From: Proteobacteria bacterium UBA4656
Lineage (GTDB): Bacteria; Pseudomonadota; Gammaproteobacteria; Xanthomonadales; Ahniellaceae
Assembly (NCBI GenBank): GCA_002405525.1
Contig: DHLY01000032.1
Location: 1-13,768, forward strand
Length of the DNA: 13,768 bases
Reading direction: 5' to 3'
The notes beneath the pieces were generated by a model, which saw only the letters and a program-made list of their open reading frames with translations, was not told the origin of the DNA and ran no database searches. Shown here piece after piece: positions 1 through 9,000 of this stretch. Position 1 is the stretch's first letter, and the number at the start of each line of letters is the position of its first letter. The position numbers and the translations under genes were made by a program.

Positions 1-757
1 GGTAGTGCTGTCCTGCGAGTGGATGGCCGATCCTCGGCAGTCTACCGGTCAGATCGGTTAATTGGAGAGCCCTGGAACTTCCTATACCCGGCCCTGCTGA
101 CCGCGCTGGCTGGCTCGCTGATGCGCGCGGGTCGCTGGGACGAGGCCGATGCGCGCTTCGCGGAAGGCATTGCGCTGCGCGAGCGGGTCAGCGGACGGCA
201 CCCCAACCAGGTGATCGACTTCGCCAGCCACGCGCAGCTCAAGAACCTGCGCGGCGAGTGGGCGGCGGCGCAGGCGCTGGCGGAGCGCGCGCTCGCCATG
301 CAGGAGGCGTTCGGTGGCGGCAACCCCCAGGCGGTGGACAATGCGCGCTTCGCGCTCGCCATCTCGCTGCGCGAACAAGGCAGGCTCGATGCGGCTCTGG
401 CCGCGTTCGACACGGTCATCGCGGCCTACTCCAACACGGAAGCCGACCCGCGCCGGGTGGCGCGCGTGCAGGCCGCGCGCGCTGGTCCTGGCGCGCATGG
501 GCCGCACCGGCGACGCCCGCACGGCCGTCGATGCGGCGCTCGAAGTGCTCAAGCCGCGCCCCGACGGCGCGCTGGTCGAGGCGCTGCAGGCGAGTGCCCG
601 CATCCACTTCGCGGCCGGCGATCGCACGGCCGCGCAGGCCGATGCGCGCGAGGCCCAGGCGCTCTACGACGCACGGGTACCCGATGGCCATCCCCTGCGC
701 GCACGCGCCGCGGCACTGGTCCCCGAGACCCGGACCCTCCCGGCGACTACGCCGTAG
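1..757 (+). pseudogene. TPR-repeat protein, C-terminal fragment with apparent frameshift
   Basis: The start lies outside the window or has been lost. In frame 1 the translation reads as tetratricopeptide-type helical repeats (AGRWDEADARFAEGIALRE, then GEWAAAQALAERALAMQE, then QGRLDAALAAFDTVIAAY). Around 472-482, in a run of CG dinucleotides, frame 1 turns into Arg/Pro-rich nonsense, while frame 2 takes over with the expected TPR pattern (LVLARMGRTGDARTAVDAAL, then FAAGDRTAAQADAREAQAL). Frame 2 ends at the TAG at 755-757. One extra base or two missing bases would explain this. The first ~75 bases use codons rare elsewhere here (TTA, ATT, GGA, CTA, TCA), so the 5' edge may be a junction and not native coding sequence. 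Such TPR tails occur in xanthomonad winged-helix or Ser/Thr-kinase sensor proteins. Which one this was cannot be told. A sequencing error in the CG run is an alternative to a true pseudogene. Confidence 0.6.
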
Positions 758-789
758 CGCGAGGATAGAACGCGGGACGTTCTCGCGCT
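756..789. terminator. inverted repeat between convergent genes, candidate bidirectional terminator
   Basis: Positions 756-763 (AGCGCGAG) and 782-789 (CTCGCGCT) are perfect 8-base inverted arms. A competing inner stem pairs AGAACG (767-772) with CGTTCT (778-783). The structure spans the 31-bp gap between the two converging genes and touches both stop codons (TAG 755-757 on plus, TGA 791-789 on minus). There is no T-tract on either side, so intrinsic termination is uncertain, but the placement is what a shared terminator would have. Confidence 0.4.
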
Positions 790-1157
790 CAGGTCTCCGG
801 CACGTTGGTGACCTGCGGATCGCAGTTGACCAGCGTGCCGTCGAGCCGGTCCTCGACCTGGATCGACACCAGGATCAGATACTGAACCGTGTTCGCGTTC
901 AGCACGTCGAGCTGGCGGCCGTCGTCGAGGATCTGCGGCTTCGACAGCTGCCCGAGGGCGTCGGTGCTGAAAAAGCGGCTGAAGCGGAAATCGCGCCCGG
1001 TGTCGGCCGACAGCCGGTAGCTCATCACCGTGTCCGGCTTCAACACGTTCACCAGGTCGGGGAAGAAGTTGTAGAAGTACTTGCCACCGCCGGTGTTGCC
1101 GCCGCGGCCGACGCGCGCGACTTCCAGATTGATGATGACCGGGTCTTTCTGATTCAT
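789..1157 (-). CDS. 122-aa protein of unknown function, translationally coupled to the upstream regulator
   Basis: The ATG at 1157-1155 overlaps the TGA of the preceding regulator gene as ATGA, so the two are probably co-translated. The ORF frame stays open much further upstream, but only this part has natural protein composition. The 122-aa product has no signal peptide or transmembrane segment. It looks mostly beta-stranded, with alternating hydrophobic residues (VIINLEVARV at the start, VQYLILVSIQVED near the end), a glycine-rich turn (GRGGNTGGGKYFYNFF) and a C-terminal CDPQVTNVPE. The ending recalls, from memory, the small proteins labelled DP-EP family in some annotations. I cannot verify that and assign no function. 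Its role is probably tied to the regulator, as a partner or an output. Confidence 0.8.
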   Translation of the reverse strand: MNQKDPVIINLEVARVGRGGNTGGGKYFYNFFPDLVNVLKPDTVMSYRLSADTGRDFRFSRFFSTDALGQLSKPQILDDGRQLDVLNANTVQYLILVSIQVEDRLDGTLVNCDPQVTNVPET

Positions 1158-4100
1158 GGTTGCGGGTCTCGTTGTGCATGGGAACGGAGGGAGGCAGCCG
1201 CGCCCGCATCCGCCACCGACGGCAGCGCCAGCGCGTAATAGGGCATGAAACCGGGCTCGCGATAGCCGGCTTGCCATAGCGTGCGCGCGCCGTGTCCGGC
1301 TTCGTCGCGGCGGCCGAGCAGGGTCAGTGCGCGCACGCGCGGATCGAGCGCCTTGAATTCGTTCTGCAGGGCTTCGTCGAGCAGCGCCAGCGCGCCTTGC
1401 CAGGCGATGCGCGCACCGCTGTCGGCGCCGGCGGGCGCGGCAAGCTCCAGCTGGCGGCCCTGCTCGACCAACGCATGCGCCAGCATCAGGCGGGTGTTGC
1501 GATCCTGCGGCTGCGCCTGCAGCAGCGCGCGCAGGTCGGCGACGATGTCGCTGAGCGCGGGCGCGCCGTCGATACCCGCTCCGACGCCGGTGACCTGCGC
1601 GATGCGCAGGCGCGCGATCACCTGCAGGCGGCGCCATTCCACCGCTGCGCCGTCCTGCGCCACCAGCGCGCCCAGCACCGCTGCGCTGCGTTGCAGTCGC
1701 GCCAGCGCCTGTTCCCTTTCGCCCCGCAGCGCGTCCAGCCAGCCGCGCTGCAGCGCCGCGAACGCCGCGTCGCGCTGCCAGCCGCGATGATCGGGCTGGG
1801 CGGCGGCCAGCGTTTCCAGCGTATCGGAGGCCTGCGCATAGTCGCGCGCCGCGTCGTCGAGCTCGCCGCGCATCAGCGCCAGTCCCCCCAGGTGCAGGCG
1901 CAGCGTGGCTTCCCGATGCGCCCACAGCCGTTCGCTCGGGGCCGCGCGCTGCAGTCGCAGGATCAGGTCCAGCGCGTCGCGGTGGCGGGCGCTGGCGGCG
2001 TCGAGTGCGCCCAGGGCTTCGTCGCAGCTCCCCAGCCAGGACAAGGTGTCGGCCAGTTCGGCGTGCAGGGTGCCGTCGTCCGGCCGCAAGGCACGGGCGC
2101 GCTGCTTGTACTCGAGCGACGCCTCGAACCGGGCGCGCGCCGCAGTGAAATCGCCGCGACCGAACTCCAGCGTGCCGAGGTTGTTGTGCGCGTAGGACAC
2201 TTCCATCTGCGCGACCGCATCGTCCGGCGCCAGCGCCAGTAGATGCTCGCTGGCGCGCAGGTAGTCGCTCCAGGCCGCGTGCGCGCCGGCGTCGTCGCGT
2301 TCGCGATGCCGCATCTGGCCGAGCCAGAACGCCGCGATGCCCAGTTCCTCCCAGCCGGCACGCGCCCCGGGCTGCGCCACGCGCGCGGCCAGTGCCGCCG
2401 ACTGCTGGAACGCCTGCGCGGCGCCCGCGGTATCGGCGCGCGCGTAGCGGATCTCGCCCAGCTGTCGCAGCGCGCGGGTGCGCAGCAGCAGCGCGTCGAC
2501 GCTGTCGTCGTGCGAGGCTGCGGCCGAGAAATAGTCGTTGGCCTCGCGTCCGATCGCATCCAGCACGTCGAGCCGCCCCAGCGGGCGCAACTTCTCGGTC
2601 AGGTCGCCGAGCATGAACTGCAGGAGAGACTCGGCCTGCAAGCGGCGCTGCTCGGCGTTCTGCTGCGCGCGGCCGGCGAACAGCGCGGCCACGCCGGCCG
2701 CCAGCGCGAGCAGCACGATCGCGGCCAGCCCGCCGGCGCGCCACCACTGCTGGCGGCGGTGCCGCGCGCGCGAACGCTGCACGAAGCGGTGTTCGTCTTC
2801 GCCCAATTCCAGTCCGGGCTGGTCGATCAGGGTGCGCGCCTCGTCGAGCAGCCTCCCCGCCGGCAGCAGCAGGTCGCGGCGGCAGTCTTCCTGCTGCCAG
2901 CGCAGGCAGGCGGCCCCGAGGCGCGCGCGCGCGGCCAGCAGGCGCTGGTTGTCCTGGATCCATTCCTGCGCCCGCGGCCAGTGCCGCAGCAGTGCTTCGT
3001 GCGCGAGCCGGAAACGCGCTTCGCCGCCATCGAACTCGCTCACCAGCAGGCGCGCATCGACCAGCTGCGTCACCAGCTCGTGCGCGGCCGGGCAGGACAG
3101 CTGCGACCAGCGCGCGTGGCGGCCCGCCGCCTGGCCACCATCCGGCGCGGGCAGCACCAGGCGGCGCAGCACTTCCGGCAGGCAGGCGCGTGCCGCCGGG
3201 GTGGCGGCGGCGAAAGCCGCTTCGGCCTGGTGCGCAAGCGCACCTTCCAGCCCGCCGATGTCGGCATACGCCGCGAACGACAGGGTGCCGCCCTCGCCAC
3301 GCCGTTTGTACAGCGCGTGCAAGGCGTGCTGCAGCAGCGGCAGTGCCTGCGGATGCCGCACCGCGGCGTCGCGCAACACGTCGTCGAGGCGCAGCTGGTT
3401 CTGGGGATCGAGCTCGAAGCTCAGCCCCGCGGCCGCAGCCGGCGTGCGGATCGCCTGCGCCAGTTCGCCGGGCGACAGCGGCGGCACGTCGTACTGGCCG
3501 TCGCCGGTCTTGAGTTCGCGCAGCAGCGCCTGCGCTGTCAGTTTCGGATAGAAGTCGCTGCGGCACGCCGCCAGCACCGCCAGGTGGCGCGCGGTGGCGA
3601 GCCGCGCCAGGACGCGCAGGAACGCCTCGAGTTCGGCCGCGTGCGCCGCCCCGTCGTGCAGCAGCGCCTCGAGCGGATCCACGCAAAGCACCCACACCGG
3701 CCGCGCAGCGATGCTGCGGGCCGGCGGCAGGCGCCGCTCGATCATGGCCTCGACGCCGCGCAGCGCGGCGTCGGGATCCTCGCCCAGGGCCTGCGCGAAC
3801 CCGGCGAGTGCGGCGGCCGGCAGCACCGGCTCGCCGCCAGCCTGCCATTGCCCCAGGGCGCGCGCGAACTGTTCCAGCAGCTGCCCGGGCGCCGCCTGCG
3901 CCGGGCTGAAATGGGCCACCGACATCGCCTGCAGCCCGTTCGCGCCGCCGCTGCGTGCGAGCACCGGCAACACGCCGGCCTGCAACAGCGAGCTCTTGCC
4001 GCAGCCGCTGGCGCCCAGCAGCAGGACGAATCCCAGGCCACGCTCGACCTGCCGCGCCAGCGCCGCCGTCACCTGCGCGGTGGCGCGGCCGCGACCGCAG

Positions 4101-4537
4101 AACACGCTGCCATGCCCGCCGTCGAAGGCGCGCAGTCCCACGTAGGGACTGCCGGCGTTCCAGGTGACGGCGACCTGGCTGGGCGCGCCGCGGTAGCCGT
4201 CCGGGAAGGTCACCGGCGCGATCAGCCGGTAGCCGCGCTTGTGGATGGTGGCGATGTAGCGCGATTCGTTGGCGCTGTCGCCGAGCAGCTTGCGCAGCTG
4301 GGCGATGGTCTTGTGCACGGGGTTGTCGCCATAGAAGGTGCCGCGCCAGCACTCCAGCAGCAGCTGCTCGGCGCTCAGCACCTCGCCCGCGCGTTCGCAC
4401 AGCGCCACCAGCACCTGCATCGCGCGCGGCTCCATGACATGGCGCTGGGCGCCGCGCTCGATCGCCTTCTGGTCGGGCTTGACGATCCAGTCGGCCAGGC
4501 GGAAGTGCGAAACCAGCGCGTCTATCGCGGCGTTCAA
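1154..4537 (-). CDS. membrane-anchored winged-helix / STAND ATPase / TPR regulator
   Basis: The 1127-aa protein combines DNA binding, NTP-dependent switching and a repeat sensor. Residues ~10-108 form an OmpR/PhoB-type C-terminal winged helix (LSAEQLLLECWRG, NPVHKTIAQLRKLLGD, IATIHKRGYRLIAPV). Residues ~128-590 are a STAND-type NTPase module. Its Walker A is GASGCGKS at 175-182, a Walker B-like strand is VWVLCVDPLE at 281-290, and a sensor-like ACRSDFYPKL lies at 324-333. A single hydrophobic helix at ~601-621 follows a basic patch (RHRRQQWWR). The rest, from ~640, is helical TPR-type repeats beginning with FMLGDLTEKLRPLGRLDVLD, a segment seen in related CadC-like regulators. The topology suggests cytoplasmic DNA-binding and ATPase domains with the TPR part across the membrane (inferred). 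It starts at TTG because the frame is closed at 4571 with no ATG between, and GGGAG lies 5 nt upstream. It faces the glycine-rich/toxin genes and probably controls the shared intergenic region; no binding site is proven. Confidence 0.85.
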   Translation of the reverse strand: MNAAIDALVSHFRLADWIVKPDQKAIERGAQRHVMEPRAMQVLVALCERAGEVLSAEQLLLECWRGTFYGDNPVHKTIAQLRKLLGDSANESRYIATIHKRGYRLIAPVTFPDGYRGAPSQVAVTWNAGSPYVGLRAFDGGHGSVFCGRGRATAQVTAALARQVERGLGFVLLLGASGCGKSSLLQAGVLPVLARSGGANGLQAMSVAHFSPAQAAPGQLLEQFARALGQWQAGGEPVLPAAALAGFAQALGEDPDAALRGVEAMIERRLPPARSIAARPVWVLCVDPLEALLHDGAAHAAELEAFLRVLARLATARHLAVLAACRSDFYPKLTAQALLRELKTGDGQYDVPPLSPGELAQAIRTPAAAAGLSFELDPQNQLRLDDVLRDAAVRHPQALPLLQHALHALYKRRGEGGTLSFAAYADIGGLEGALAHQAEAAFAAATPAARACLPEVLRRLVLPAPDGGQAAGRHARWSQLSCPAAHELVTQLVDARLLVSEFDGGEARFRLAHEALLRHWPRAQEWIQDNQRLLAARARLGAACLRWQQEDCRRDLLLPAGRLLDEARTLIDQPGLELGEDEHRFVQRSRARHRRQQWWRAGGLAAIVLLALAAGVAALFAGRAQQNAEQRRLQAESLLQFMLGDLTEKLRPLGRLDVLDAIGREANDYFSAAASHDDSVDALLLRTRALRQLGEIRYARADTAGAAQAFQQSAALAARVAQPGARAGWEELGIAAFWLGQMRHRERDDAGAHAAWSDYLRASEHLLALAPDDAVAQMEVSYAHNNLGTLEFGRGDFTAARARFEASLEYKQRARALRPDDGTLHAELADTLSWLGSCDEALGALDAASARHRDALDLILRLQRAAPSERLWAHREATLRLHLGGLALMRGELDDAARDYAQASDTLETLAAAQPDHRGWQRDAAFAALQRGWLDALRGEREQALARLQRSAAVLGALVAQDGAAVEWRRLQVIARLRIAQVTGVGAGIDGAPALSDIVADLRALLQAQPQDRNTRLMLAHALVEQGRQLELAAPAGADSGARIAWQGALALLDEALQNEFKALDPRVRALTLLGRRDEAGHGARTLWQAGYREPGFMPYYALALPSVADAGAAASLRSHAQRDPQP

Positions 4538-4542
4538 GCGGG

Positions 4543-4547
4543 CTCCC
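4543..4547 (-). promoter_or_regulatory. ribosome binding site deciding a TTG start
   Basis: On the minus strand GGGAG lies 5 nt before the TTG at 4537-4535. No ATG or GTG occurs between the in-frame stop at 4573-4571 and this TTG, and the winged helix begins within ten residues. The rare start codon is therefore the best choice. Confidence 0.6.
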
Positions 4548-4677
4548 GGCTCCCGGGTTGTGCAGGATTCTCAAGGACTTGCATATCGGAAGGTTTCCGG
4601 AAGGCTGACGAAATCATACAGCGGGCAAGGTTGCAGGCGCCGCCCGCGCCGACTCGACGCGCGGTCTGCCATCCCTG

Positions 4678-4693
4678 CCGGCCCGGGGGCCGG
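4678..4693. repeat. perfect GC-rich inverted repeat in the leader of the glycine-rich gene
   Basis: CCGGCCC at 4678-4684 and GGGCCGG at 4687-4693 are exact inverted copies separated by two bases. It ends 26 nt before the ATG at 4720. It could be an operator for the divergent regulator or an mRNA leader hairpin. The sequence does not say which, and chance palindromes are common at this GC content. Confidence 0.35.
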
Positions 4694-4719
4694 TTCCGCA
4701 AACCCTTTGGAGACTCGTC

Positions 4720-5922
4720 ATGGCGAAGAAAGTCGCAAATCCCGGTCTGTCCGATGAGCAACTGGCGCGCTATCGCAAGCGCGTCGTCGACCTCGGCCTG
4801 GACCCCACGTTCCACGATGGCCCCTGGCCGGTGATGGTGCCGGTGCGCGGCATCGAGAACCTGCGGCGCGTCGCCGGACTGGCCGACGTGCCGGCTCCCA
4901 AGCAGAGCCCGCTCACGGTCGAGAAGGTCGAAGACCTCACCAACATGATGGCGCGCCAGGCCGTGAGCAATCACGTGTTCGGCGTGCGCAGCCTCGCCAG
5001 CGCCAGCATCGCGCAGGCGCTGGAGGAACGCTTCCCGGTGTTTCCGGTGCTGGCCTACACCGCCACCGACATCACGGTCACCGCGCAGAATCCGCTCATC
5101 ATCAATCGCAATTCCGCCGTCACCGTGTTCGGCAAGGTCACCATCAGGGACGGCGGCTTCATCATCATCTCGGTCGACGCGCACTTCTCGGCCGAAGTGC
5201 TGGAGAAGATCCCCGGCGGCATCTCGCCGATGCCCAACGACATCACCGTGCAGGGCCAGGACGGCACGCCCGGCGACAACGGCCCGTCGCGGGGCAAGGC
5301 AAAGAACGGCGACAACGGCGGTAGCGCCGAATGCGACTGCTGCGGTGGCGCCGTGGCGCATGGCGCCAGCAACGGCGGCAACGGCATCAACGGCGACGAC
5401 GGCGGCAACGGCTTGAACGGCGGCGACGGCTTCAACGGCCCCAACGTGCGCATCAGCATCGGCAGCCTCAAAGGCAATCTCACCATCCTGCAGCGCGGCG
5501 GCAACGGCGGCACGGGCGGTAGCGGCGGGCGCGGTGGCGATGGCGGCGACGGCGGCCAGGGCGGCAGCGGCACCACCTGTGGCGCGTTCCAGCCGGATGG
5601 CGGCAAGGGCGGCACCGGCGGCAATGGTGGCAATGGCGGCGCCAGCGCCAACGGCGGCAATGCCGGCAACGGCGGCAACCTGATCGTGGCCTACGTCCCG
5701 GCCGATCCGAACAGCGGCGCGATCGGCAACAACAGCATCGGCCGCGGCGGGAGCAAGGGTGGCCCCGGCACGGGCGGCATCGGCGGCGCGGCCGGCAAGG
5801 CCGGCGCCAAGGGCGGCAGCGTCGGCGAACCCGGCAACAACGGCATCACCGGTTCCGACGCCGGCATCAACGGCCGCGACGGCGTGGCCGGCCAGTTCAC
5901 CATCAACGGCCAGCCGGTCTGA
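4720..5922 (+). CDS. glycine-rich GGX-repeat protein (polyglycine/collagen-like)
   Basis: The protein is 400 aa, with an ATG preceded by GGAGA at 7-nt spacing. Residues 1-105 are a non-repetitive, mostly helical-looking head. Residues ~112-165 look beta-rich (ITVTAQNPLIINRN, then VTIRDGGFIIISVDAHF). From ~178 the chain becomes glycine/asparagine-rich: collagen-like steps (GTPGDNGP at 182-189), then NGG/GNG repeats, then GGX triplets (GGNGGTGGSGGRGGDGGDGG, ~260-279), then further tracts to the end with GEPGNNG at 369-375. Two short beta-like segments interrupt the glycine tracts (NVRISIGSLKGNLTIL ~242-257, NLIVAYVP ~320-327). Cys residues occur at 205, 207, 208 and 287. No signal peptide, transmembrane segment or LPXTG motif is visible. 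GGX tracts can form polyglycine-II helix bundles, as known in some phage tail-tip adhesins. A structural, surface or adhesin-like role is inferred only. It lies 105 bp upstream of the toxin on the same strand. Confidence 0.8.
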   Translation: MAKKVANPGLSDEQLARYRKRVVDLGLDPTFHDGPWPVMVPVRGIENLRRVAGLADVPAPKQSPLTVEKVEDLTNMMARQAVSNHVFGVRSLASASIAQALEERFPVFPVLAYTATDITVTAQNPLIINRNSAVTVFGKVTIRDGGFIIISVDAHFSAEVLEKIPGGISPMPNDITVQGQDGTPGDNGPSRGKAKNGDNGGSAECDCCGGAVAHGASNGGNGINGDDGGNGLNGGDGFNGPNVRISIGSLKGNLTILQRGGNGGTGGSGGRGGDGGDGGQGGSGTTCGAFQPDGGKGGTGGNGGNGGASANGGNAGNGGNLIVAYVPADPNSGAIGNNSIGRGGSKGGPGTGGIGGAAGKAGAKGGSVGEPGNNGITGSDAGINGRDGVAGQFTINGQPV

Positions 5923-5930
5923 GCCCGGCG

Positions 5931-5955
5931 CGGCGCAGGCCGCGCGCCTGCGCCG
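5931..5955 (+). terminator. strong hairpin between glycine-rich gene and toxin gene
   Basis: CGGCGCAGGC (5931-5940) and GCCTGCGCCG (5946-5955) are perfect 10-base inverted arms with a 5-base loop, starting 8 nt after the TGA of the glycine-rich gene. No run of T follows (TCCGGACTTTCG), so it may be a weak terminator, an attenuator, or an mRNA-stabilising 3' stem that sets unequal expression of two co-transcribed genes. Confidence 0.45.
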
Positions 5956-6027
5956 TCCGGACTTTCGTGCGCGCGCCGCCGCGTCCGCGTCGGTCGCGCC
6001 TTGCCCGCTTCCACCCGGGAGATTCCC

Positions 6028-9000
6028 ATGACTGCTGCTTCGCTCGCCCGTCTGCGCCGCGTGCTGTGCGGCCTGCTCCTGTACGCGTGCGGCATGCCCA
6101 TGGCGGCCGCCGCCGATGCCGCGCCGCCGGGCACGCTCACCGGCCAGTTCCTGGTCAGCTCGATCGGCGCGGCGAGCTACGACATCCAGCTCAGCGTGCC
6201 GCCCGGCACCAACGGCATGGAGCCGCAGCTCGGCGTGCAGTACAACAACTTGCAGGCCGACGGCGTGCTCGGACTGGGCTTCAGCCTCACCGGGCTGTCG
6301 TCGATCGAGCGTTGCGCCGCGACGCTGCCGCTCGACGGTTACATCGGAACGGTGAGCTTCGATGCACAGGACCGTTTCTGCCTCGACGGCACGCGCCTGA
6401 TCCTGGTCGGCGGCGGCATCTACGGCGGCGAAGGCACGCGCTACCACACCGAGAGCGAAAGCTGGACCGAAGTGGTGGCGCAGCAGCGATGCGGCAGCGG
6501 GCCGTGTTCGCTGGTGGCGCGCAACAAGGACGGCTGGACGCTGGAATTCGGCACCACGCCGCAATCGCGCATGCTGGTGCCGGGCAAGAACGACGTGATC
6601 TCGTGGCAGATCGCGCGCATCGTCGATCTCAATGGCAACACGGTCGAGGTCGACTATGCGGCGCAGCCCGGCGATCTCGAGAACATGCCGAGCGCAATCC
6701 GCTACACCATCAATACCGGCGCCGGTCTCGCGGCGCAGCGCGCGGTGCGTTTCGACTACGAGCCGCAGCCGCAGGCAATACCCAAATACGAAGGCGGCGC
6801 GCGCTTCCTCGCCGCGCGCCGCATGCGCGCGATCCGCACCGAAGTCGACGGCAGCGAAGTGCTGCGCTACGCGTTCGGCTATGCCCAGAGCGCCAACAGC
6901 GGCCGCAGCCTGCTGCAATCGATAACCACCTGCGCCGCCAATGGCGACTGCCTGCCGCCCACGCGCTTCGAATGGCAGGACACGCGCAACGCCGTCATCA
7001 CCCCGAACGGCAACGCCAGCGGCGAGTTGATCCGCGGCTGGTGCAAGGCCGGCGACGCCACCAGCGTCGACTTCAACGGCGACGGCCGTCCCGACCTGCT
7101 GTGCACGCGCGAGCAGGCCGCGTTCGCGCAATTGTCGACCGGAACCGGCCTGAAACCCGCCACGAACCAGGCCGAGGGGCGCCTGAATCTCCCGCAGAAC
7201 TGGTGCCCGGGGGACGAGGCGCACATGCCCTGGGCCGATTTCAACGGCGATCAGAAAGCCGACCTGCTGTGCAGCACCGGCGATTCGAAACTGCGCGGCC
7301 TGCTCTCCACCGGTAGCGGCCTGGTCAGCCCGAACGGTCGTCCCGACGGTACGTTCACCGTGCCCAATGCCTGGTGCGAGGCCGCGCGGGGCTGCCGCAC
7401 GCGCTGGTTGAACTTCGACGGCGACGGCCGTGCCGACGCCAGCTGCGACTGCGACGACGGCAGCCATCGCGTGCTGGTTTCCGATGGCCGCGATCTGCGC
7501 TCGCCGAACCAGAGTGCCGACGGCACCGTCGCCACCGGATTCTGTACCGCGCAGGACGCGCAGAGCTTCTGGTCCGACTTCAACGGCGACGGCCAGACCG
7601 ATCTGCATTGCCGCGCCGGCTCGGTGCAATCCGTGCTGGTGTCGGACGGCAAGCGGCTGCGCAGCCCGAACAGCTCCGCCAGCGGCATTCTCACCACCAA
7701 CTGGTGCGGCGGCGACGCGCAGATCGCGACCCTGGACTTCAACGGCGACGGGCTGCGCGATCTCTATTGCCGCCACGCAGCGGAAGGCCTGCACCAGGTG
7801 ATGCTCTCGGGCGGCGACCGCGTCGCCAGCCCCAACAGGCGTGCCGACGGCACGGTGCGCAGCGGCTGGTGCGCGGCGGCACAGGGCGCGCCGGACGCCG
7901 GCGATTTCAATGCCGACGGCCTCGACGACATCGCCTGCGCCCAGAACGGCGGGCGCCAGTTGCTGATGATCTCGACCGGCAGCGAGTTGCGCCCGCCCGC
8001 CGGCGATCCGAACGGGTTGCTGCGCAGCGGCTGGTGCGCCAGTGCCGGCAGCGCAGTGCAGCTCACCGACTTCAATGGCGACGCGATGACCGACCTGTGG
8101 TGCGCCGACCGCGACACCGGCGTGCAGTCGGCGCTGGTGCACGAGGCGCCGTACCCCGACCTGGTCAATCGCATCCGCGACGGTCTCGGCGGTGCCTTCA
8201 ACATCGACTACAAGCCGCTGACCGACGACGCCGTATACACCCGCGGTGCGCCGGTGCAGTTCCCGCTGCTCGACGTGCGCACCCCCATCCATGTGGTCGC
8301 GGGCTACACGCAGGAAGACGGGCGCGGCGCGGCCTATCGCTACGCCTATCGTTACGAAGGCGCGCGCACTCACCTGTTGCTGCGCCGCTGGCTGGGTTTC
8401 GCCGCGGTACGCCGCACCACGCTTGCCGACGGCCGCTACACCGTGACGGGCTACGTGCAGGACTATCCGGTGGTCGGCTTCATCGGCACCTCGCATCAGT
8501 ATTCCGCCAACGGCACGCTGCTGACCTCGGCGCGCCTCACGCCCACGGTGCTCACGTCCTATCCGAACGTGAGCCAAGTGCTGCGCGGCAGCGAAACCTC
8601 GTCGACCTACACACGCGGCACAGCCGACTACGTCTTCGAGCGCCGCTACGAGTACGACCAGTACGGCAATCCCGCGCTGATCTCGGATCTCGGCAATACC
8701 GCCGATCCGGGCGACGATCTGTTCGATTGCTGGACCTACGAGAACCGCACCGGCGCCGACTGGCGCATCGGCTACCTGCGGCTGCACAAGAGCGTACGCA
8801 CCGCGCAAGCCTGCCGCGATTTCCTCGCGGCGCCGGCGCCGCAATGGAACGCCGACACCGATCTGCGCTTCGAGCGCACCGGCTACGACGCGCGCATGAA
8901 CGTCACCGAACGCAGCGTCTACGACGACCGCAATGCGATCTGGCTGACCCAGGCCACCGACTACGACGCGCTCGGCAACACCGTCTCGCTGACCGACTGG

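Larger units (their letters stand above)
4538..4719. promoter_or_regulatory. divergent intergenic region between regulator and glycine-rich gene
   Basis: This 182-bp stretch separates the two divergent starts and is the only AT-richer segment nearby, so it must hold promoters for both directions. A TATGAT on the minus strand (complement of 4613-4618) resembles a -10 element for the regulator, but no good -35 lies 16-18 nt upstream of it. On the plus strand TTGCAT at 4579-4584 resembles a -35, but no convincing -10 follows at the right distance. For the glycine-rich gene, GGAGA at 4709-4713 is a good ribosome binding site. Promoter assignments are tentative. Confidence 0.45.

Noticed and set aside
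1158..4574. Long upstream extension of the 122-aa gene's frame to 4574
   Set aside because: This part is Arg/Ala-rich shadow sequence inside the regulator gene. Natural composition begins at the ATG at 1157.
2243..4834. An 863-codon plus-strand frame opposite the regulator
   Set aside because: The product is Arg/Gln/Ala-rich without domains. The minus strand carries a winged helix, Walker motifs and TPRs over the same bases.
5491..5700. Glycine-rich DNA tract considered as a non-coding tandem repeat or CRISPR-like array
   Set aside because: The repeats are codon-level GGX units in one frame with varied third bases. There are no spacers or fixed repeat length.
6001..6027. In-frame TTG at 6001 as start of the toxin gene
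   Set aside because: It has no ribosome binding site and would add nine residues before a clear signal peptide. The ATG at 6028 has GGGAGA at the right distance.
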